A stretch of 15,316 bases of DNA, taken from Bordetella parapertussis. Lineage in GTDB: Bacteria; Pseudomonadota; Gammaproteobacteria; Burkholderiales; SG8-41. This document shows positions 6,416-13,134 of the stretch, piece by piece. Position numbers and translations under genes: made by a program. The notes below the pieces were generated by a model. It had not been told where the DNA came from. It did not search any database and saw only the letters and a list, made by a program, of their open reading frames with translations. The stretch covers positions 1-15,316 of the forward strand of contig CAMBSS010000105.1 in assembly GCA_945870465.1 (NCBI GenBank), written 5' to 3'. How positions within the stretch are numbered: the stretch's first letter is position 1; the number at the start of each line of letters is the position of its first letter.

Positions 6416-6817
6416 ATGACGACTGCTACGCTTGCATTCGATCACGTTCACGTCATCGCCAAGGACCCGGCCGCCGCCGCCGGCTGGTACGTCGATCAAC
6501 TCGGCGGCAAGCTCGTCAAGAGCGTAACGATGCACGGCGCGCCGCAGATTTACCTGTCATTCGGCGGCGCCATGATCATTGTGCGCGGCCAGCGGCCCGG
6601 TGAGAACGCGCAGGATAAATCGAACCTGGAATGGGGCGCCGACCACTTCGGGTTCCAGGTCAAAGGTGACTTCGATGGTTTTTGCGCGGGGCTGAAAGCA
6701 AAAGGCGTCGCGTTCAGCATGGAGCCCACCGATATCAATCCAACCACGCGCATCGCGTTCGTCGATGCGCCGGATGGTGTGAGCGTCGAACTGCTCAGCA
6801 GGAAAGAGCAGCCTTAA
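6416..6817 (+). CDS. VOC-superfamily (glyoxalase/dioxygenase fold) protein
   Basis: The 133-residue product has the size of a single-chain VOC protein with two beta-alpha-beta-beta-beta modules. Module 1 opens with FDHVHVIAKDP (residues 8-18, His10 or His12) and contains WYVDQLGG. Module 2 has DHFGFQV (His77) and ends in FVDAPDGVSVELL (Glu125). His12, His77 and Glu125 are placed as metal ligands in this superfamily, which includes glyoxalase I, extradiol dioxygenases, epimerases and resistance proteins. The glutamate that often ends module 1 is not evident. The specific reaction cannot be assigned. It starts 31 bases after the tctC-type stop with a poor GAGAG ribosome site, and is last in its rightward cluster. 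The hairpin at 6834 follows. Confidence 0.82.
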   Translation: MTTATLAFDHVHVIAKDPAAAAGWYVDQLGGKLVKSVTMHGAPQIYLSFGGAMIIVRGQRPGENAQDKSNLEWGADHFGFQVKGDFDGFCAGLKAKGVAFSMEPTDINPTTRIAFVDAPDGVSVELLSRKEQP

Positions 6818-6833
6818 CAGCCCCCCATCCCAT

Positions 6834-6907
6834 CCTTCCCCCGCACGCGGAGGAAGGGGATTGGTTTTTCGCTTGAAATTGATTCTCTCCCTGGCAATGC
6901 GGGGGAG
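6834..6907. terminator. Double GC-rich hairpin between convergent genes (REP-like/bidirectional terminator)
   Basis: Hairpin 1 is CCTTCC (6834-6839) with GGAAGG (6852-6857), plus an inner CCG/CGG, and is followed by TTTTT at 6865-6869. It can end the VOC transcript. Hairpin 2 is CTCTCCC (6885-6891) with GGGGGAG (6901-6907), allowing one G-U pair. It lies 27 bases beyond the stop of the leftward tctC-type gene. The CCCCATCCC and GGGGGAGGG context resembles dispersed intergenic repeats common in GC-rich proteobacteria. Confidence 0.55.
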
Positions 6908-6933
6908 GGTTAGGGTTGTGGCAAGCGCAAAAC

Positions 6934-7914
6934 TTACTGATCGATCTTGATGCCTGAAGTCTTGATGACCTTGCCCCACTTGATCGTCTCATCGCGCATG
7001 TAAGCGGCGAGTTCTTCGGGCGTCGTCGACATCGAAGTAGCGCCCTGGGCGGCGAATTTCTGCTTGAGATCGGCGGATTGCAGTGTGGTGGTCAGCGCCG
7101 CATGCAGTTTGGCGATGACGTCTTTCGGCGTCGCAGCGGCAACCACAATCCCGTACCAATTGTCCGCGTTCACCGACGGATAGCCGGCTTCTATCATCGT
7201 CGGCACGTTGGGCAGCGGCGTTGCGCGCTTCGCGGTGGCAATTGCGAGCGCGCGCATCCGGCCGCCCTGCACGTGCGGCAACAGCACCGGCAGGTCGAGT
7301 ATGGTCGCCTGCACGTGTCCGCCGAGCAGGTCGATGACTGCCGGGGCGGCGCCCTTGTATGGCACGTGCAGGATGTTGGTGCCGGAGGCGATCTTGAACG
7401 ACTCGAACGCGAGGTTGGGCATGTTGCCGTTGCCGGTCGAGCCGTAAACCAGCTGGCCGGGTTTTGATTTCGCCAGCGCGACGAATTCCTTCGCGGTCTT
7501 TACGGGCAGCGACGGATGCACCACCAGCATTTCGGGCACCGCCACCGCCAGCGTGACCGGCACGAAATCTCGATTCAGATCGTACGGTAGTTTGTCGTAG
7601 AGGTTGGCATAGAACGACAGCACCGCGCTGCTGGCGAGATAGAACGTGTAGCCGTCGGCCGGCGACTTGGCGACGTTCTCGGTGGCGACTATGCCGCCCG
7701 CGCCCGCGCGATTATCGACCACCACCTGCTGGCCGATCACCTCGGTGAGTTTTTGCGCGATTGAGCGGCCAAAAATATCGGCCGGCCCGCCGGCAGGAAA
7801 CCCCACGACGAGCCTGAGCGGCTTGCTCGGATAACTGCCGGCGGTTTGCGCGAGCACCGGTCCGGCGAGGCTTAAGGCGATGGCGGTAAGGGTGCAGCAG
7901 ACGGCATGACGCAT
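6934..7914 (-). CDS. Tripartite tricarboxylate transporter substrate-binding protein (Bug/TctC family)
   Basis: A 326-residue receptor whose ATG at 7914 is set by a strong AGGAGGAG (7919-7926). The signal peptide core ends at VLAQ (about residue 23), then SYPSKPLRLVVGF begins the mature family fold. Ligand-loop residues FPAGGPAD, the NRAGAGG turn, ADGYTF and PYKGAAPA are all present, and the chain ends GIKIDQ. It is the last gene of the leftward cluster, 82 bases after the LLM monooxygenase, with a GC hairpin in the gap. Bug/TctC proteins present small carboxylates to a TctAB permease; none is nearby, so the permease must be elsewhere or the protein is a sensor. Its unusual AGGPAD loop differs from the other four copies, which points to a different ligand. 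Confidence 0.92.
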   Translation of the reverse strand: MRHAVCCTLTAIALSLAGPVLAQTAGSYPSKPLRLVVGFPAGGPADIFGRSIAQKLTEVIGQQVVVDNRAGAGGIVATENVAKSPADGYTFYLASSAVLSFYANLYDKLPYDLNRDFVPVTLAVAVPEMLVVHPSLPVKTAKEFVALAKSKPGQLVYGSTGNGNMPNLAFESFKIASGTNILHVPYKGAAPAVIDLLGGHVQATILDLPVLLPHVQGGRMRALAIATAKRATPLPNVPTMIEAGYPSVNADNWYGIVVAAATPKDVIAKLHAALTTTLQSADLKQKFAAQGATSMSTTPEELAAYMRDETIKWGKVIKTSGIKIDQ

Positions 7915-7965
7915 GGGGCTCCTCCTGAATTATTATTGGGAGGCATCTTACCCCATCCCGCCGCA

Positions 7966-7991
7966 CCCCCCTCATTGAAAGAGGAGGGGGG
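7966..7991. repeat. GC-rich hairpin between LLM gene and downstream tctC-type gene
   Basis: CCCCCCTC (7966-7973) pairs with GAGGGGGG (7984-7991) across a 10-base loop. In the leftward direction it starts 5 bases after the LLM stop and has no T-run, so it is unlikely to stop transcription fully. It may protect the 3' end of the upstream message. It shares the CCCCATCCC lead-in with the element at 6821-6857. Confidence 0.45.
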
Positions 7992-7996
7992 CAGTT

Positions 7997-9040
7997 TTAA
8001 GCGGCTTTCTTGAAATGCGGCGCGACTTTTTCCATGAAGAGCCGGATGCTGTGTGCCGCGACTTCATAGGGCATGGGGCCGATGCGGAACACCAGGATCA
8101 TGCCGCCGACGCCTATCTTGTCGATTTCCATCAGCGCTTCAGTGATAGTCTCCGGCGAGCCGCACAATATTGAATGCTGGGACTGGTTGCGCGCCGCGGG
8201 TGCCGTTTCCGTTTTCAGCAGCAGGCCCTGTTCCTTGTAGACTTTTTCGCGCATGGCAGAGCGGAAGGCCTGCTGGGCCTTGAACGCGGGCATGGCGAGG
8301 CGCTCGGCCTCGGCGTCGGTCTCGCCAACGAAAATGTTTTTCCAGATCCAGGTGTCGTCGACGCTGCGTGCGACAGCCGCTTCATCGAAGCCGGATTCGC
8401 GCATCGTCTTGCGGTAGAGGTCCATGCGATGCCGGGTAACGTCGTTGCTCTGGATGTTCATCAGGAACGGCCGGCCGGCGCGCGCCATGCCGACCATCGC
8501 CTCTTCGCCGGAGCACGCGCGCACGATGGGCGGGTGCGGCTTGGTGTAAGGACGGGGGCGCAGGAGCGGCAGGCGGATGTTCCAGAACTTGCCCTTGTGC
8601 TCGTAGTTCTCGGTGGTCCACGCCTTGATCATGATTTCTTCGGCCTCGACCAGCCGGTCGTAGGCTTCGGCGGGGTCGATGCCGTAGCCCTGGTAGTCGT
8701 AGATGTTGTACGCGGTGCCGCGGCCGAGGCCGACCGTCAGCCGGCCCTTGCTGATGTTGTCGATGAGCGACATCTGTTCGGCCATGCGTATCGGGTGGTG
8801 GAGCGACATCTGCGCGACCGCGAAGCCGATGTTGATCCGCTTGGTGCACGCCGCCAGCGCGGCCGCGAAGCTGACCGGGTCGACGTAGGCGCAGATGCCG
8901 TCGAAGTGATGTTCCGCGAGCCACAGCATGTCCATGCCGAGGTCGTCGCATAACATCGCCTCCTGCAGTGTCTCCTGGATGATTTGGTGGTCGTCCTTCG
9001 GGTCCATGGCGGCCGGGAACAGAAAGTTGCTGAACTTCAT
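7997..9040 (-). CDS. LLM-class (bacterial luciferase-like) flavin-dependent oxidoreductase
   Basis: The 347-residue product is a typical luciferase-family monooxygenase, a TIM barrel that uses FMNH2 supplied by a separate reductase to oxygenate substrates with O2. Family features are the N-terminal KFSNFLFP strand, WLAEHHF (His near residue 45), RINIGFAVAQMSLHHP, the flavin-binding LTVGLGRG with a Tyr/Asn-rich loop (TAYNIYDYQGYG), and RPYTKPHPPIVRACSG near the middle. The ATG at 9040 has a GAAGG site 7-8 bases upstream. It lies 30 bases after the GntR gene and is probably co-transcribed with it, so the regulator likely controls it. The substrate is unknown; aromatic, alkanal, sulfonate and polyamine monooxygenases all share this fold. 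The nitroreductase of Region 2 could supply reduced flavin, but that is speculation. Confidence 0.9.
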   Translation of the reverse strand: MKFSNFLFPAAMDPKDDHQIIQETLQEAMLCDDLGMDMLWLAEHHFDGICAYVDPVSFAAALAACTKRINIGFAVAQMSLHHPIRMAEQMSLIDNISKGRLTVGLGRGTAYNIYDYQGYGIDPAEAYDRLVEAEEIMIKAWTTENYEHKGKFWNIRLPLLRPRPYTKPHPPIVRACSGEEAMVGMARAGRPFLMNIQSNDVTRHRMDLYRKTMRESGFDEAAVARSVDDTWIWKNIFVGETDAEAERLAMPAFKAQQAFRSAMREKVYKEQGLLLKTETAPAARNQSQHSILCGSPETITEALMEIDKIGVGGMILVFRIGPMPYEVAAHSIRLFMEKVAPHFKKAA

Positions 9041-9070
9041 CGTTGTGCCTTCGTAGTTGAGTTGAGTATT

Positions 9071-9796
9071 TTATTCATCGAGATCGTCGCCGGCGGCGCT
9101 GAGAAAACGCGCCTTGCCCTGCAGGATATGGTCTGCCATCGCGAGTGCTGCGCGCGCGGCATCGCGCGCCGCGATAGCGTCAACGATGGCGCGATGTTCG
9201 CTGTTGGACGCTGTCATGGCTTCGCCGGATGCGAGCCCGAGCTGGCGGAAAAGCCGTAGTTCCTTGACGAGCCCGTCATAGATTTCCTGCAGCCTGCGGT
9301 TGTCTGCCGCATCGACCAGCGCGGCATGGAATGCGGCGTTGAGTTCCTGGAAGCGTGCTGTATCGTTTTGCACGCGTGCTTCTTCCATGCCGTCAACGAG
9401 CGCGCGCAGATCGGCCAGTTGATTATCGCTTGCATGTTGGACGATCAATTCGCCGGCCAATCGCATCAGCCCGGCGCGCAGATCGTACAAGTCGACCACG
9501 TCTTTGTGCGCGAGCTTGCGCACGAAAAAACCGCGATTGACGTGGGTTTCCAGCAGACCGGCCTGGGTGAGAGTGCGGCAGGCTTCGCGCACCGGTCCGC
9601 GGCTGATGCTGAGGCGTGCCGCGAGTGCCAGTTCGTTAATGCGTCCGCCGCGCTCCAGTTCGTGCGCGAGGATCATGCGTTCGATTTCGGCCTGGCAGAT
9701 ATTTACCAGCGTCTGTGAGCGCCGCAATTCGACGGCGTCTGCGGCGCTGGCGGGCGGAGTCGAGGGAGTAGATTTGCGGACGGAGTGAAGAGCCAC
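9071..9796 (-). CDS. GntR-family transcriptional regulator, FCD (FadR) subfamily
   Basis: A 241-residue DNA-binding regulator. Residues about 28-92 form the winged helix-turn-helix, with GGRINELALAARLSISRGPVR-type recognition spacing (about 50-70) and the wing GFFV. Residues about 97-230 are the all-helical FCD effector domain, with His157 (AAFH), His201 (SEHR) and His223 (ADHI) at the usual metal-ligand places. FCD regulators usually repress and release DNA when a carboxylate binds, which fits the neighbouring receptors and oxidoreductase. The start is a GTG at 9796 without a Shine-Dalgarno sequence; a well-placed promoter puts the transcript start on or beside it. A TTG at codon 24 is an alternative start that would still keep the DNA-binding domain. 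It heads a pair with the LLM gene. Confidence 0.88.
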   Translation of the reverse strand: MALHSVRKSTPSTPPASAADAVELRRSQTLVNICQAEIERMILAHELERGGRINELALAARLSISRGPVREACRTLTQAGLLETHVNRGFFVRKLAHKDVVDLYDLRAGLMRLAGELIVQHASDNQLADLRALVDGMEEARVQNDTARFQELNAAFHAALVDAADNRRLQEIYDGLVKELRLFRQLGLASGEAMTASNSEHRAIVDAIAARDAARAALAMADHILQGKARFLSAAGDDLDE

Positions 9797-9802
9797 GCCG
9801 CT

Positions 9803-9831
9803 AAGATAAGCGGCTATAAACGAATTGTCAA
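9803..9831 (-). promoter_or_regulatory. Sigma-70 promoter of the GntR-LLM genes
   Basis: Leftward, a perfect -35 TTGACA (9831-9826) is followed after exactly 17 bases by TATCTT (9808-9803), a 4-of-6 -10 box. Seven bases beyond the -10 is the GTG start codon at 9796, so the message would be leaderless or nearly so. A flanking GCCGCT/AGCGGC inverted repeat (9797-9802, 9809-9814) overlaps the -10 region. Confidence 0.5.
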
Positions 9832-9856
9832 CAGTTTACAGTTATGGAAAACTGTT
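9830..9856. promoter_or_regulatory. Inverted AACAGTTT repeat overlapping the GntR promoter: likely autoregulatory operator
   Basis: AACAGTTT (9830-9837) and AAACTGTT (9849-9856) are perfect inverted arms separated by 11 bp. A third CAGTT copy sits between them at 9839-9843. The left arm overlaps the -35 hexamer. FCD-type GntR proteins bind short inverted repeats and often their own promoter, so autorepression is the simplest reading. Confidence 0.45.
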
Positions 9857-9877
9857 TATATATAGTTACTTAATGAT

Positions 9878-10876
9878 TCAGTCGACCTTGATGCCAGCAG
9901 CTTTTACGAGCGCCGTCCACTTTTCGATTTCTGCGCGGATCAGCTCGTCGAAAGCCGCCGGCGTGTTGCCCACCGCGTCCAGCCCCTGGTTCGTAAACAT
10001 ATCGACGATGGCCGGTTGCGCCGCGATTTTTACCAACTCACGGTTGAGCTTTTCGACGATCGCGCGCGGCGTTTTCGCGGGTGCGACGATGCCCTGCCAG
10101 TTTTCCACTGCGAATCCCGGCACGCCGGATTCCGCAATCGTCGGTATGTCGGGCGCCCCCTTGGTGCGCTGCGCCGTGGTGACGCCGAGCGCTCGGAACT
10201 TGCCGCTTTTCACGAGCGGCAGCGCCGGCGCGATGGTGCTGAACACCATCTGCACCTGCCCTGCGATCAGATCGGTAAGCGCGGGCGCCGTACCTTTATA
10301 GGCAACGTGCACGATATCTATTTTGGTGGTGAACTTGAAGAGTTCGCCCGTCAGGTGCAGCGACGAGGCCACGCCCGCCGAGCCGAAGTTGAGCGTGCCG
10401 GGTTTCGCGCGTGCCAGCGCAAGCAGCTCGCGCACGTTGGTGGCCGCGACTCCGGGATGGACCACCAGAATGAATGGCGAAGTCACCAGCAGGGTGACAC
10501 CTGCGAAATCGCGCACCGGCTTGTACGGGAGGTCAGGCCGCAACGCTGGATTGTGCGCAAGGCTGCCCATGCTGCCGAGAAAGAGTGTGTAACCGTCCGG
10601 GTCAGCGGTTGCCGCAAGTTGTCCGCCGATTAATCCGCCCGCACCGCCACGGTTGTCGACGACGTATTGCTGGCCGAGAGCTTCGGTCAACCGTATCGCC
10701 ATTGCGCGCGCGAGCAAATCGTTGCCGCCGCCAGGGGGGAAGGGCACGATGATGCGCACCGGATGATTCGGATAATTATCTGCCGGGGTTGCAGCTTGCA
10801 CCTGAGCCGGTGCAACCATCGCCGCAAATGCCAGCGCGGCAGAATTCAGCATGCGCGATAAGTGATGCGATTTCAT
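9878..10876 (-). CDS. Tripartite tricarboxylate transporter substrate-binding protein (Bug/TctC family)
   Basis: A 332-residue receptor. The ATG at 10876 is chosen because GGAGGA lies 9 bases upstream and MKSHHLSRML starts a normal signal peptide ending at VQA (about residue 28). A longer in-frame start at 11020 would overlap the previous gene and hide the signal. The mature chain begins NYPNHPVRIIVPF and has PFPPGGGND, NRGGAGG, PDGYTLFLG, and AYKGTAPA, with GIKVD at the C-terminus. It is the second gene of the leftward cluster, 70 bases after the tctC-type gene that starts at 11915 and 81 bases before the GntR start. The two adjacent paralogs are clearly different in sequence, so this is not a recent tandem copy. 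No permease subunit is near. The ligand is unknown, probably a carboxylate. Confidence 0.92.
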   Translation of the reverse strand: MKSHHLSRMLNSAALAFAAMVAPAQVQAATPADNYPNHPVRIIVPFPPGGGNDLLARAMAIRLTEALGQQYVVDNRGGAGGLIGGQLAATADPDGYTLFLGSMGSLAHNPALRPDLPYKPVRDFAGVTLLVTSPFILVVHPGVAATNVRELLALARAKPGTLNFGSAGVASSLHLTGELFKFTTKIDIVHVAYKGTAPALTDLIAGQVQMVFSTIAPALPLVKSGKFRALGVTTAQRTKGAPDIPTIAESGVPGFAVENWQGIVAPAKTPRAIVEKLNRELVKIAAQPAIVDMFTNQGLDAVGNTPAAFDELIRAEIEKWTALVKAAGIKVD

Positions 10877-10946
10877 TGGTCTTGTTCCTCCAGCGATTAT
10901 ATAAGTCCAAGACGAATCTTTGTTACCGAGATGCATGAATTCGTTA

Positions 10947-11915
10947 CTAATCGGCGCGTATCCTGGCTTCGCGCGCGACGCGCGTCCATTTTTCGATTTC
11001 GGTTTTGATGAGTTGCGCATATGAGGCGCTCGTCATGGGCCACGGTTCGGCGCCTTCGGCGGCGAGGCGCTGCGCGGATTCAGGCTGCAGGAGTATCACG
11101 GCGATTTCGTTGTTGAGTTTGGCAACAATGGCGGCGGGTACTGCGGCCGGCGCGAGTATGCCCCACCAAGTGGCGATTTCGGCGCCGGGCGCGCCGGCTT
11201 CGCCTATGGTCGGCGCGTCGGGCAGCAGCGGCGAGCGTTTGGCGCTCGTCACAGCCAGCGCCTTGACCTTGCCCGCGCGGATCTGCGTGAGCGTTAGCGG
11301 CATCGTGCCCCACATGAGCTGCACCTGTCCTCCCATCACGTCCGTCAGCGCCGGGGCGCCGCCTTTGTACGGCACATGGATCATCTGCACCTTGGCGACG
11401 CGCGAGAACAATGCGCCACCGAAATGGTTGATGCCGCCGGTGCCTGCGGACGAATAAGTCAGCGTGTTCGGCTTGGCCGTGGCGAGATCGATCAGTCTTT
11501 TGACGTCGTTGCCGGCAAAGGTGGGATGCGTCACCAGCACGAGCGGCCCCGCGCCCAGCATCGCCACCGGCGAGAACGATTTGACCGGATCGTACGCCAA
11601 TTGGCTGTAGACGGCAGCGCTCATGGTGTACGAGACCGACATCAGCAAAAGCGTATGTCCATCGGGCGTTGCCCTGGCCGTAAGGTCCGCGCCGATATTG
11701 CCGTTGGCGCCCGGCCGGTTGTCGATCACGACCTGCTGACCCATGCGGTCGTGCAGCTTGCCGCCGACGAAACGCGCGAGCGTGTCGTTGCTGCTGCCCG
11801 GCAAAAAGCCGACGATTAGCCGGATCGGTTTCTGCGGGTAAGTTTCGGCCCCTTGGGCGTATGCGGGAGCGAGGAGTGCGGCAGCGGCCAGCAAGCCGCA
11901 ATGGGTAAAGCGCAT
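10947..11915 (-). CDS. Tripartite tricarboxylate transporter substrate-binding protein (Bug/TctC family)
   Basis: A 322-residue receptor, first gene of the leftward cluster. The signal peptide (MRFTHCGLL start, AYA cleavage site near residue 20) leads into TYPQKPIRLIVGF. The ligand loop reads FLPGSSND, with Ser replacing the usual second Gly, and NRPGANGN and PDGHTLLL replace the common GAGG and DGYTL forms. PYKGGAPA and a C-terminal RIRAD are typical. These changes suggest a ligand different from the neighbour's. The ribosome site is weak (GAAAG about 11 bases upstream). A -10-like TATCAT lies on the minus strand at 11958-11953, but no clear -35. The 5' region of the gene is divergent from the AT-richer enoyl-CoA hydratase gene. 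Confidence 0.92.
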   Translation of the reverse strand: MRFTHCGLLAAAALLAPAYAQGAETYPQKPIRLIVGFLPGSSNDTLARFVGGKLHDRMGQQVVIDNRPGANGNIGADLTARATPDGHTLLLMSVSYTMSAAVYSQLAYDPVKSFSPVAMLGAGPLVLVTHPTFAGNDVKRLIDLATAKPNTLTYSSAGTGGINHFGGALFSRVAKVQMIHVPYKGGAPALTDVMGGQVQLMWGTMPLTLTQIRAGKVKALAVTSAKRSPLLPDAPTIGEAGAPGAEIATWWGILAPAAVPAAIVAKLNNEIAVILLQPESAQRLAAEGAEPWPMTSASYAQLIKTEIEKWTRVAREARIRAD

Positions 11916-12235
11916 GTTCGAAAATCTTTCGTTGTGACGCGGTTATTTTCGCATGATAGCGAATCCGCCGCTTGCCGTTGTGGATGATGATAACGTGAGC
12001 GCAAATAGATTTAAGGTGACTATTCAGCACGAATGAAGGGGAAGTCATCGCCGGCCACGGCACAAAGCAGATACTATCGGGCTTCAACGATGCTGCTCGC
12101 AGGCGTGATTCGCCATGCGATCTTCATTTGCACTAGTGTGATACAACCAAGTCGGGCCAATTGGAGTTTTGTCGAGTAACGTTGGAGTCTTGAGAAGCTC
12201 GACTTTCACTGGATTAATATTTTTAAGGGAACCTT
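11916..12235. other. Divergent intergenic region at the GC-content boundary (320 bp)
   Basis: It separates a leftward tctC-type gene from a rightward enoyl-CoA hydratase gene. Base composition falls across it from GC-rich to near 50 percent. Visible structure: minus-strand TATCAT (11958-11953) as a weak -10; direct repeats TTGGAGT at 12161-12167 and 12182-12188, 21 bp apart; and GTCGAG (12171-12176) facing CTCGAC (12198-12203). I see no credible gene, tRNA, IS end or integrase site. Confidence 0.5.
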
Positions 12236-13033
12236 ATGACTCGGTCGAATTCTGTCGCTAATAATTTATTGTTGCTTACATTTGATGATCATGGAGCAGC
12301 TGGTCGCGTTGCGCGCGTTACGTTTAACAATCCCGAGAAGCGTAATTCCCTTGGGGGTGCAGGTAAGGAGCAATTTACAGATCTTATGATTTCGCTGCGC
12401 CACGACGATAGCCTCCGTGCTGTTGTCATTACTGGTGCAGGTGATAAGTCATTTGTCGGTGGTACTGATCTTTCAGAGACTGCTAATTATGATCCTGCAG
12501 GAGGAGAGAAATCTGGTGTAAAGACGCATCGCGTATGTGATGTGGTTAGAAACTTTCCGGTGCCTGTTATAGCGCGAATTAACGGCTACTGTTTTGGACT
12601 TGGTATGGAATTGGCGGCATGTGCTGATATGCGTGTGGCAGCAGATCATGCGAAATTCGGCATGCCGGAGACTCGTTTTGGAATTATTTCTGGCATGGAG
12701 GCCTCGATATTGCCGCGGTTGATCGGGTGGGGAAAGGCCTGTGAGCTGGTATTAACTGGGGACCATATCGATGCGGAAGAGGCATACCGGATCGGATATT
12801 TGGAGAGACTTGTTCCATATGCCGACCTAGATAACGCTGTAGATCGCTGGATTAATTCGCTGTTGCTATGCGGGCCCAATGCGGTCCGACTTCAGAAGCG
12901 ACTCATCATTAACTGGGACCGTATGTCCCCTACGGATGGTGTTCGCGCGGGCATTGAGATATATGCTGATTGCTACCGCACGGACGAACCTAATCGAATG
13001 ATGACTGCATTCCTGAATCGTAAGAAGCGATAG
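12236..13033 (+). CDS. Enoyl-CoA hydratase/isomerase (crotonase) family protein
   Basis: The 265-residue product has full crotonase length. NPEKRNSL (residues 32-39) and SFVGGTDLS (72-80) form the CoA and oxyanion-hole region, and INGYCFGLGMELAACADMR (115-133) the second oxyanion strand and helix. Glu125 and Glu145 (MPETRFG) are exactly 20 residues apart, matching catalytic Glu144 and Glu164 of rat enoyl-CoA hydratase, so hydration of an enoyl-CoA is plausible. The oxyanion loop reads VGGTDL instead of the common SAGADL, which leaves room for a variant reaction. ATG at 12236 has AAGGGA 5 bases upstream. Codon use is much AT-richer than in the genes to the left. A tctC-type gene follows after 101 bases, then a CoA-transferase that could supply the CoA ester. 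Confidence 0.9.
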   Translation: MTRSNSVANNLLLLTFDDHGAAGRVARVTFNNPEKRNSLGGAGKEQFTDLMISLRHDDSLRAVVITGAGDKSFVGGTDLSETANYDPAGGEKSGVKTHRVCDVVRNFPVPVIARINGYCFGLGMELAACADMRVAADHAKFGMPETRFGIISGMEASILPRLIGWGKACELVLTGDHIDAEEAYRIGYLERLVPYADLDNAVDRWINSLLLCGPNAVRLQKRLIINWDRMSPTDGVRAGIEIYADCYRTDEPNRMMTAFLNRKKR

Positions 13034-13100
13034 GGATTCTATCGGTGAGATTGTTCGCAATGCCTCTGATATAGGATATTTATGGGGCTGACGCTGAAAT

Positions 13101-13116
13101 TGTTTACCAATAAACA
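13101..13116. promoter_or_regulatory. TGTTTA-N4-TAAACA inverted repeat ahead of the tctC-type gene
   Basis: Perfect 6-bp arms at 13101-13106 and 13111-13116 end just before the AGGAGG ribosome site. The size and form fit a GntR/FCD operator. The nine bases ATAAACAGT (13110-13118) recur on the opposite strand inside the GntR promoter region at 9851-9859. Confidence 0.35.
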
Positions 13117-13134
13117 GTAAATAGGAGGAGTGTA

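Noticed and set aside
8174..8953. 259-codon rightward open frame opposite the LLM gene
   Set aside because: It is a reverse-strand shadow of a full-length, motif-bearing monooxygenase gene.
10877..11020. Longer start for the tctC-type gene at 9878-10876
   Set aside because: It would overlap the preceding gene and place 48 polar residues before a clear signal peptide; GGAGGA supports 10876.
11080..12087. 335-codon leftward open frame
   Set aside because: It lies in another frame of the tctC-type gene at 10947-11915; its translation is Arg-rich and has no recognisable fold.
12190..12220. TTGAGA and TAATAT as promoter of the enoyl-CoA hydratase gene
   Set aside because: Transcription would start inside the ribosome site, leaving no usable leader, and spacing is 19 bp.
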